Source of the DNA: CAZUSO01 sp964622775
Lineage (GTDB): Bacteria; Bacteroidota; Bacteroidia; Chitinophagales; Chitinophagaceae
DNA: 20,680 nucleotides
Assembly (NCBI GenBank): GCA_964622775.1
Contig: CAZUSO010000050.1
Coordinates: 1-20,680, forward strand
Direction: 5' to 3'
Shown: one piece after another, positions 17,101 through 20,680 of the stretch
Layout: each line of letters opens with the position of its first letter
Position numbering within the stretch: position 1 is the stretch's first letter
Made by a program: the position numbers and the translations under genes
The notes under the pieces: model-generated
Told to the model about the DNA's origin: nothing
Seen by the model: the letters and a program-made list of their open reading frames with translations, nothing else
The model's database searches: none

Positions 17101-18580
17101 AATACATGGTTTCTGCAAAGGGGTATCCCTGCGCATCAGGAACGAACTTTTGTATGCCTTCCTGGTGGGGGTTGGCCGGTGAGTAGTATAAGGCTGCTAA
17201 GGAAGTTTCTTTCAAGGGAGGAATGGAATCATGATTGCAGCCTTCATCAAAATCCGCAGCCTTGTAGGGTGCATTGGTAGCTTTATTGATGCTGAGGTTC
17301 GGTTTGTAATTCAGGTCGTCGGACCATACCGGTATGGGAAGCGTTTGTATGGCCGGCCGGCCTTCATAATCATAAATCTTATCGGCGGCTATGGTATAAT
17401 TGTTATCGGAATTAATCTTGGTCTGGGTTTGCCGGTTATAGCCTGCTCCGTCAAAATAATTAACCACCCTTTTGTGCTTACCTTCTTCTGCAAAGGAAAC
17501 GGAGTACTGCCAGTTTATTTCATCTGCTTCATGTGCGGCTACGGCCTGTACATACTGCCAGGCGCAGTCGGAGCCATTGAGGTTAATGCTGCCGGCATCC
17601 TGCGGCAGGCTCCAGGGGGAATATTCCAGCTTGCTGAAATTGTCGGGGCTGGGCCGTATTGTCCGGACTCTGAAAACCACGAAGCCCCGCTCATAAATAT
17701 TGGGAATGCTGTAGCAGGGCTGGCTGGTAATGATGCGGGTGCTGTTGTTTTTAAAATCGTAGCTTACCTGGGTGGGATTGGGATTGGTGGGGGCGCCGGA
17801 GGCAAGATTATAGCCGTAATTATCCACAAAAGTCCATTCCAGCTCATACATCATGGGCTTAAGGGGGGTATAGCAGGTTCTGTAAAGCGTTCCGTTACAA
17901 TTGGAAGGCGAGGAAGGAAACCCGGGTAAAAACTCCCACCATACATCAATTGCAGGGGCCACGGGGCTAAGCATTTTGGAGTAAACCCTCATAAAGCCCA
18001 GCTTTTTATCGTACCGTTGAACTATTATTTTGGTTTCTATATCGAAGTTCTTTGCCAGGCTGGCCCTGGGAACCGTGGTCGGCGTGCTTTGATTCAAATC
18101 AACTACGTCCATCAGCCTGGTTTCGAAAGTATGGAACCCGGTTCCTTCCAGCTTAAATAAAGAAAGATCATTATACACCGCCCCGCTGTCTTTATCGTAT
18201 TCGATTACGAGCGAAATATTTTTGGTCTGCTGACTGCCTCCAGGGGTGGTATAGCCTTTTATCTGCAGGTCCAGCCGGTATTTGTAGCTGTCGCTGATTA
18301 ACAGCTGCTCATGGTTTACCGACACCTTAATAATATTGCTGACGCTTTTAAAGAGATAAGAAAGCTGCCAGTTCGGATTGGACTGCATGTCATTCCATTT
18401 GTCCTGGGTGGTAGCCTGCAATACGTCGCCGTATGTATAGGGGCTTCCGTTGGGATCGGACTGAATATCTGCAGAATGATTGATCTTCCAGAATTCATCC
18501 GGCTGCCAGTTCAACTGCTGTGCCTGCAATGGGAAGGCGATCATGCATAAGAGCAGTATTTTTATACCTGTGTTTTTCAT
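8153..18580 (-). CDS. Giant secreted YD/Rhs-repeat protein with C-terminal metallopeptidase toxin domain
   Basis: The intact 3475-aa frame starts MKNTGIKILLLCMIAFPLQAQQ, a Sec signal peptide. Residues ~360-420 hold a segment typical of Bacteroidota Rhs proteins (EEGKHKRVVNYFDGAG, then YDYEGRPAIQTLPIP). A proline-rich linker lies near 915-935. The long N-terminal region to ~2100 has no enzyme motif I know. YD repeats run from about 2110 (YYYDLAGNLTR) to about 2690 (RDAAGNILSVY). An unusual ~345-aa segment (2701-3045) follows, then EHHLYGSSRLG (from 3047), DHLGNVLVTF (from 3132) and YYPYGM (3168-3173), ending at DPDG (3247-3250). The last 225 residues form a zinc metallopeptidase-like domain. 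YD/Rhs repeats build a shell that encloses the C-terminal toxin in related proteins. No type IX sorting domain is seen at the C-terminus, so the route past the outer membrane is unknown. Confidence 0.93.
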   Translation of the reverse strand: MKNTGIKILLLCMIAFPLQAQQLNWQPDEFWKINHSADIQSDPNGSPYTYGDVLQATTQDKWNDMQSNPNWQLSYLFKSVSNIIKVSVNHEQLLISDSYKYRLDLQIKGYTTPGGSQQTKNISLVIEYDKDSGAVYNDLSLFKLEGTGFHTFETRLMDVVDLNQSTPTTVPRASLAKNFDIETKIIVQRYDKKLGFMRVYSKMLSPVAPAIDVWWEFLPGFPSSPSNCNGTLYRTCYTPLKPMMYELEWTFVDNYGYNLASGAPTNPNPTQVSYDFKNNSTRIITSQPCYSIPNIYERGFVVFRVRTIRPSPDNFSKLEYSPWSLPQDAGSINLNGSDCAWQYVQAVAAHEADEINWQYSVSFAEEGKHKRVVNYFDGAGYNRQTQTKINSDNNYTIAADKIYDYEGRPAIQTLPIPVWSDDLNYKPNLSINKATNAPYKAADFDEGCNHDSIPPLKETSLAALYYSPANPHQEGIQKFVPDAQGYPFAETMYSPDNTNKVLWQGGAGYSFQRWNGHGTRYVYVRAGQNEINRLLGTESGFYEYYPKQIVIDPNHQANYTIFNPEGKVVATALTGAPPSSSDYPVQALPDLPVPSGVSTELLAGISQQVDNGMRRAEHSFYAEAAGLNKLRYDATVPVYDPQCGNEYLKVQAHYNIKVVDECGNVPLEQNGTVGGSNEIVTAATPVTFNGTEFSETLDPDKYTIVKSLYFPDTAMQRLSRQFVSNHIGYEDCYLTQDSFIRKTVEAAAFPCAVSDTPTTCEMRKRQMMDDLYPGGKYGQYIQNSEGNFGGEVTNNSIFSRVTELGSINNNNGIIVYPVEQTGGLYAMTMLEPQYIVSYVNLAALNSNNFIAFSDSVVGGKKLLVSFQVLMPESQLKTLDSVRLPPHDGADFVYAAGPYGNTTVNSCPTCELIPEYDEPVNPSPNPPQPPVSNYACKVAVYYIYPTILQEDLPSLDGDGGTGEMQLPGANNDLVNSVPFMCPGRYDTFWVANESQIPATYDFEANEDGNCGGVYQLMFYEVLWCGDTSAVEEPQVIDTFYRYQAPCLTSDPIVTVMQTITVNGNTFSMYIDIPLSNATPDQLIAGFNDEIAEALLPLHPEYCKLLLCETGDFETKLEYIDSFAEAQALQLHTLSGILAQDPLSQAVSPSAPFTAAELSYYGIDASLTGANAGLLRRIDTMALEKAYCGCSSVEPYLYCKEAEYRAAINSMSMPNTPIKNLFFQNLRSSYLANRNLLKQKAFDGAGNACAPCSEWRMHLIAPPVFPSFFNAAGSGILSPPDPALAPWQAIINQGINGTTPNYVPAQVQATATAWAQEMNVSQVNEIMESLRNCGLSIPVSNSIANTLLQVSAAAYGAGITPQMVKTALVQNGVSLTDLCNPFLAEYGIYDVKKYKPHSNDYVNKSAGFYSGLQSFLNRTAVNNALVNASPSGSSVYTVNLDISGNLFEKELGALLGAGSADNVGIKGYYTMLTIADNYVEGYYKLALTFGSQSDTLFLSNRKLTQPAGSNYPVYSSTLTPQTDIPNTLFSSFSQVHSVLDDDKVVVPEKGYIAPYGVFCRYNKTMLQNINGTQTSVQRYSFYNVWSRNIRMLNPKEPDAPDYCLSCIAVKNAVKDYYGDAFVYALPTQVNHPYFERMFTNYLNNRLGRRHHFEEYERLMKGCALSNILAFPAAKATLQAVFTGDAAADAYLGSLLAAYPDVNVQHFRFKKAGTNQVVVWFDLNSVPWEKLKGIKQHISANASGVTYLPAGATAEVFVRQSCAATPSFANATVSSEDVSLKNFNNTYTPYKRYLISAINTEPEPVSDLLQAVEDYYNDPQNCRAGYMVTNAKLYRSDDYDNSVKQDFLSYIYAMDGYGEEEALANLAPAKLRENIPSLSGLLLSYDDTWCRNVKEDLYYYSMPAGSDPGWQRLSGILTKVRGALGNNELFPAAAVTNVSMSGSSIGNALKIFKMADGGVWYRLFAGEAKMYNVYLYPSERMAYPAADYSFVTSTGSDPNPVPLPGTGGMYRFKVHMKQGTHYVDCEGFTDFPFGSAGRLENVVLYDNQNQYQCIDTLPCERQVLFSAMEQGRLLHGAYIDSLAQSHFLAMKQFFPAHAADELHFTTQQMQHHYTLYYYDLAGNLTRTVPPAGVQPLGASQDADVNAARSSASAGTQLTLKPAHAKISTYKYNSLNQLTWQETPDGGITEFFYDPAGRLVFSQNARQRPAGKYSYTLYDPQGRITETGAFMPATSLLPLLPGQHPQQILQSSSTQADVIAGLVHSKPREDVVATIYDHAFLNLGNIQGLSPQQNLRKRVSAILYAPVVAQSNTIESYYAYATHFSYDAAGNVSALVHDNPYMDYMGQRFKRIDYDYDLLSGKVNMLSYNRGLADQIYHRYRYDADNRIIKAESSRDGLSWDRDAAYEYYKHGPLAQVSIGDLQVQSLQYAYTIQGWLKALNGDVLNPGEDMGKNGENGGLFPSDVMSHALDYYAGDYKPIGNTPVTHTLPGDGISRSLYNGNIARQTTAMAGMANLQRDYEYDQLNRIKQTVYSSMDHITHAVSSLGNAFMNTYAYDPDGNITALTRRDAGGSLMDNFTYGYYNAGVNNRLSYVSDAAGGGSGSDLQPGQYAGNYGYDPSGNLTKDVQEGIKRIEWNLYGKVSHLTKGTAEDDTMELFFSYDGSGQRVRKDYIRPGETPGVQERVSDIYVRDAAGNILSVYKSSSRIDGGSLIEWINDQILSQDGGSWLAPQGWGLASFLSAQFGSNGSFAGPVLDYALGNDAGWVQQQTDLGTGFYLAHSAGLLLQAVAEPKLEDYLDPLQQYTLGQAGALMLIGSNGPELLYRLWNEGSGRALEIKASFLSLYAASPPTADSLLDILNLPYKPGDPFDKRAELLAGYAIQYPAATLQACASLQDSMGAGALSYFRSALLSNPLIKKWVLDRKQESLAGKLQRALAGQEGGARDTVLSFFTEWLPDYDEDWLKNHATPLDQLNIVYESNRTGLLVGFLDQFGIAPVNGVLAGIQGLTGTAYTEMVSAAVLTGSLNPSYNPPQVNTPDPDNLLGESMYLAEHHLYGSSRLGIRHYDSMEYRAIYDQEEAGLTVTTLNQRRPWYSYSQSDWIKKDKVSEFTGATYNFSIDTLRERRWIGRKEYELTDHLGNVLVTFLDRKTGYGNANGNYVGFNADIASITDYYPYGMTMPGRSVAHKESRFGYGNHEKLNEVSGIGNTIDMGDRWLDTRTGRTPRTDLHENKYPSISPYSYAANSPIAFNDPDGKDYRLSIIKNNQGKTQIVSAHATVYLQGAGASQEMANKLNKEFQDKYAGFRKVNGVNVAFDVVYVYDADNMKNEKNLKNGQNIFNVRTDLEQDYRSRVYGGQDLKGTKFYTGNRGTINSKSSNLTKTVIHETLHMMGLSDRYDEFKNNLYTGSDVHKGFDKDIMGGGDKISDVHYENLLNHANTKDEDYTIQDNERYDRASQTDLKNGNKPNTQYHERSTQVQGE
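8156..8830 (-). other. C-terminal metzincin-like zinc metallopeptidase domain of the Rhs protein
   Basis: This covers residues 3251-3475, directly after the DPDG end of the Rhs core. The motif VIHETLHMMGLSDRY gives H3380-E3381-x-x-H3384-x-x-G3387-x-x-D3390, the metzincin-type HExxHxxG with Asp as probable third zinc ligand, as in snapalysin-like enzymes. DKDIMGGG with M3414 fits a Met-turn 30 residues after the second histidine. A strand-rich part (VNVAFDVVYVYD) comes before it, as in zincin folds. Zincin-type metallopeptidase toxin domains are known at the ends of polymorphic toxins. The substrate is unknown. Confidence 0.85.
9446..10480 (-). other. ~345-aa insertion inside the Rhs core
   Basis: Residues 2701-3045 separate the last YD motif (RDAAGNILSVYKSS) from EHHLYGSSRLG; in other Bacteroidota Rhs proteins known to me these are nearly adjacent. 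The insert is mostly helical, rich in Ala, Leu and Gly, without YD motifs, and GC-rich. Segments such as WINDQILSQDGGSWLAPQGW and FLDQFGIAPVNGVLAGIQGL suggest a folded domain. Function unknown. Confidence 0.6.
10490..12250 (-). other. YD-repeat region of the Rhs protein
   Basis: Residues ~2110-2697 contain successive YD-type units: YYYDLAGNLTR, YKYNSLNQLTW, FFYDPAGRLVF, YTLYDPQGRITE, FSYDAAGNVSAL, YRYDADNRII, YEYDQLNRIKQ, YAYDPDGNITAL and YGYDPSGNLTK. Such repeats form the beta-strand spiral wall of the Rhs shell. Confidence 0.9.
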
Positions 18581-18633
18581 AACTATAGATTTAGCATATA
18601 AATTAATGATTGGTATATGAAGACCTTATCTGT

Positions 18634-19377
18634 TTATTGTAACAATGCGCTTGCTTTATATTTTTTATATTTATTTGCGGGAACCAGCTTTTTACCGGCA
18701 ATGCTGAAGTATTTGTCCGTACGCAGCAATGCCGGTTCAGGAGCGTTGGAAATATCGTATATGGTCAATTGCTTTAGGTATAAGGGATCCTTTTCGCGGG
18801 GATCGTTTACGGTCATGATGATTTTTTGAACCGCATTACCTGCCTTGTTCATGAAGAAGGCTATGTTATGCAGATCCGACTGCTGCGGCGGAGCGGTATA
18901 ATAGAGTACCGTACCGTTCTTCTCTTCCTTTACCGTAATATTGCCGAGCGATCTTATTGTTGAATCCGTTATGGATAATAAAGTGTTGTTCATATCTTCT
19001 TTCTTTATTCCGAACCGTTGCTCCATAGCAGGAATACTGCAAACCAGGATGGTTTTACGATCCTCGTTAATCTTGCAGAAATATCCTTTTGCCAGCAGGC
19101 TGATACCGGTCACATTGCTGTCTATATACTCATTGTCTGCCTTATAGATCATTCCCGACAGGCTGTCCGTATTCTTGCCTGTTTTTTCATCATACAGCGC
19201 TATTGTGTAACGGTATTTCAGCACCGGGCCATTGATATATTTGGCTATGGCATCCATATAGGGCTGATAAAAATCAGCGGCAGAACCGCGGGCGCTGTTT
19301 ATCCGCCCGCTTTGGGCATATAATAACATTGCGGCGCCTGTGGTGAAAATCATCAGCAGATACCTGGCATATTTCAT
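18634..19377 (-). CDS. Sec-exported protein of unknown function in the Rhs locus
   Basis: The 247-aa product starts MKYARYLLMIFTTGAAMLLY, a signal peptide with likely cleavage near YAQ|S at about residue 22. There is no lipobox cysteine. The mature part has repeated beta strands with polar turns (KYRYTIALYDEKTG, LSGMIYKADNEYIDS, GYFCKINEDRKTILVCSI). This is loosely like LolA-type half-barrel carriers, but I cannot assign it to that family. The gene lies between the companion gene (95 nt upstream) and the giant Rhs gene (53 nt downstream), all on the minus strand, so an operon is likely. A role as a periplasmic chaperone or export helper for the Rhs protein is speculative. Confidence 0.75.
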   Translation of the reverse strand: MKYARYLLMIFTTGAAMLLYAQSGRINSARGSAADFYQPYMDAIAKYINGPVLKYRYTIALYDEKTGKNTDSLSGMIYKADNEYIDSNVTGISLLAKGYFCKINEDRKTILVCSIPAMEQRFGIKKEDMNNTLLSITDSTIRSLGNITVKEEKNGTVLYYTAPPQQSDLHNIAFFMNKAGNAVQKIIMTVNDPREKDPLYLKQLTIYDISNAPEPALLRTDKYFSIAGKKLVPANKYKKYKASALLQ

Positions 19378-19472
19378 AAATAAATATTTTTACGTGATGA
19401 TAATAGTTATTTCCTGTCGGGCTTTTATTGTTGTTTTTTATACACTGCTTAAGCAAACAGCCTGCTTCGCGG

Positions 19473-20680
19473 CTATTGCTTTTTAACGGATTTGCGATGC
19501 TCATTAACCGTCAGTATGCCTTTATCCGTTTCTTTCTTAACCCTTATGAGGGCACCTTCCTGGTCGTATTCATAGAAAGTGGCAAAATTATTTTCATCCA
19601 GCTCTGCCATTAACCTTAAGGTTAGGGGGTGATAAGCGAAAGATTTCATATTGGCTTTGTCGGGGCAAAAGCGGATGTCATCCACGTAAAAGCCTGCGGG
19701 GATTTTTAATCCGACCACCGCCGTGGAGCTGTTGGGCAAATCGACCATGCCCTCCAGCTTATACCAGCCGTCAATAGATCCGGTGCTTACCCAAAAGGCG
19801 TTATAGCTTGTGGAGTTGACCTCCATCTGGAACTGGCCGGCTACCGGGGCAGTGCCGGACACGGGCTTTACCCACATGCTTATATAGTAATATGGCACGC
19901 CGTTTCCGAAATTACTTTGATTGCCTAATAAAATTTTTCCCGCGCCGGTAAATTTCATGGAGTAGATACCGGTATGTGCAGCTTCCTGCGTTATTGCAGT
20001 ATTGGCTCCGAAATAATCTGCGTTATATTTACGGTAAATCTTTCCGTAATTGTACTTATCATATACCGGAATAGCCTGGCCGGACGGATAGACCGGCGCT
20101 AAGGCCGGCAATATGCCGAGTAAATTGAAATTAAGATTCCTGTAGCCCAACAAGTCCTCGAAATTGTAATATACCACTTCTTTGTTTTTTGCATTATTGG
20201 CCACCGCAATCGGCAGGGTATAGTTATATCCATATAATACGGTGGAGCTGATATTGGCGGCATCCGTTTCCTGCACGGGCAATCCGTAAGCATTATACTG
20301 AATGGTACGGGAGAATTTCCAGTTTTCGCCGGCCTGTACCGGGTACCAGGTAATCATGTTATGCTCTGTGGCGCAGGGGTTGGCTTCCTCATAGGGGTTA
20401 CCCATATACCAGGGGTTTTGATAGGTCTGAAGCACACCATCCCTGCGTGCGTGGGAATTGCTGTAATTCCTGGGGGACAGCCAGGCGTAGGATTCCCGCT
20501 CCCGGTAATTTCCCAAAACTCCCTTGACATATGGATTAAGGCCATAGTATAAGCTGGTAATTACATCTCCGGGGGCATGATTGTCGTTATACAGCGTGGC
20601 GGCAGTAGCCAGCACCTTTCCGTCAAGCTGGCTGCCGAACAGGTCGCTGAACTGGGCAGGGGCGATGGCGCCGGCCAAAG
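19473..20680 (-). CDS. C-terminal part of a large Rhs-associated secreted protein (5' end outside window)
   Basis: The frame is open to the right edge; the first usable codon is a TTG at 20678, not a convincing start, so the gene continues outside. In visible residues, STVLYGYNYTLPIAVANNA (145-163) is a segment typical of Bacteroidota Rhs-like proteins. Residues ~234-338 resemble a galactose-binding/CBM-like beta sandwich: HTGIYSMKFTG, YYYISMWVKP, GWYKLEGMVDLP and FYVDDIRFCP. A single YD-like unit follows (FATFYEYDQEGALIRVKKE, from 366), and the protein ends VNEHRKSVKKQ with no sorting domain. The companion precedes the small exported protein and the giant Rhs gene in the same direction and probably works with them. 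A carbohydrate- or surface-binding role for the sandwich domain is inferred from fold-like motifs only. Confidence 0.8.
   Translation of the reverse strand, partial: LAGAIAPAQFSDLFGSQLDGKVLATAATLYNDNHAPGDVITSLYYGLNPYVKGVLGNYRERESYAWLSPRNYSNSHARRDGVLQTYQNPWYMGNPYEEANPCATEHNMITWYPVQAGENWKFSRTIQYNAYGLPVQETDAANISSTVLYGYNYTLPIAVANNAKNKEVVYYNFEDLLGYRNLNFNLLGILPALAPVYPSGQAIPVYDKYNYGKIYRKYNADYFGANTAITQEAAHTGIYSMKFTGAGKILLGNQSNFGNGVPYYYISMWVKPVSGTAPVAGQFQMEVNSTSYNAFWVSTGSIDGWYKLEGMVDLPNSSTAVVGLKIPAGFYVDDIRFCPDKANMKSFAYHPLTLRLMAELDENNFATFYEYDQEGALIRVKKETDKGILTVNEHRKSVKKQ

Noticed and set aside
8173..18550. Many + strand reading frames of 60-310 codons opposite the giant Rhs gene
   Set aside because: They lie entirely within an intact, motif-rich 3475-codon gene and encode low-complexity Ala/Gly/Val/Arg-rich proteins without recognisable domains; they are by-products of GC-rich coding DNA on the other strand.
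1..20680. CRISPR arrays, tRNA and rRNA genes
   Set aside because: No regularly spaced short repeats with unique spacers and no tRNA or rRNA-like sequences were seen; the only spaced repeats are the three 97-bp R copies with genes between them.

Overview
The window looks like chromosome of a Bacteroidota bacterium, probably near the Chitinophagaceae (inference). The support is a Por secretion (type IX, T9SS) C-terminal sorting domain at the left edge, TAnnTTTG-type -7 promoter boxes, many Sec-exported proteins, weak Shine-Dalgarno signals, and a giant YD/Rhs protein with the Bacteroidota-type core ending in a DPDG motif. No tRNA, rRNA or CRISPR array was seen.

Left part (1-4550): the 3' end of a secreted repeat protein with a sorting domain, a secreted protein of unknown function 26 nt ahead of recJ, then convergent accD. 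This is ordinary chromosomal content, apart from a perfect 16-bp hairpin over the first stop codon and a run of heptamer repeats.

Mobile island (about 4850-7630): a small exported-protein gene starting at 4551 is cut at codon 100 by the 3' end of a DDE transposase gene. Next come a copy of a ~97-bp direct repeat (R1), an Unstab_antitox/ParE-RelE toxin-antitoxin pair, a second copy (R2), a full-length transposase whose last 67 codons almost exactly match the relic, its tail, and a third copy (R3). All parts point the same way. This looks like two insertion-element copies that rearranged around a toxin-antitoxin pair.

Right part (7630-20680, minus strand): a polymorphic-toxin-like locus. In transcription order it holds the C-terminal part of a large secreted companion protein (galactose-binding-like domain plus a YD motif), a 247-aa Sec-exported protein, a 3475-aa secreted YD/Rhs protein, and a short lipoprotein gene overlapping its 3' end by 32 nt. 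The Rhs protein has a ~345-aa insertion in its core and, after the DPDG boundary, a 225-aa C-terminal domain with a metzincin-like zinc site (HExxHxxGxxD and a Met-turn). The lipoprotein is the best candidate immunity protein. The tip and the lipoprotein gene are clearly more AT-rich than the rest of the Rhs gene, as expected for an exchanged toxin/immunity module. This locus is the most interesting system in the window; its export route and target are unknown.
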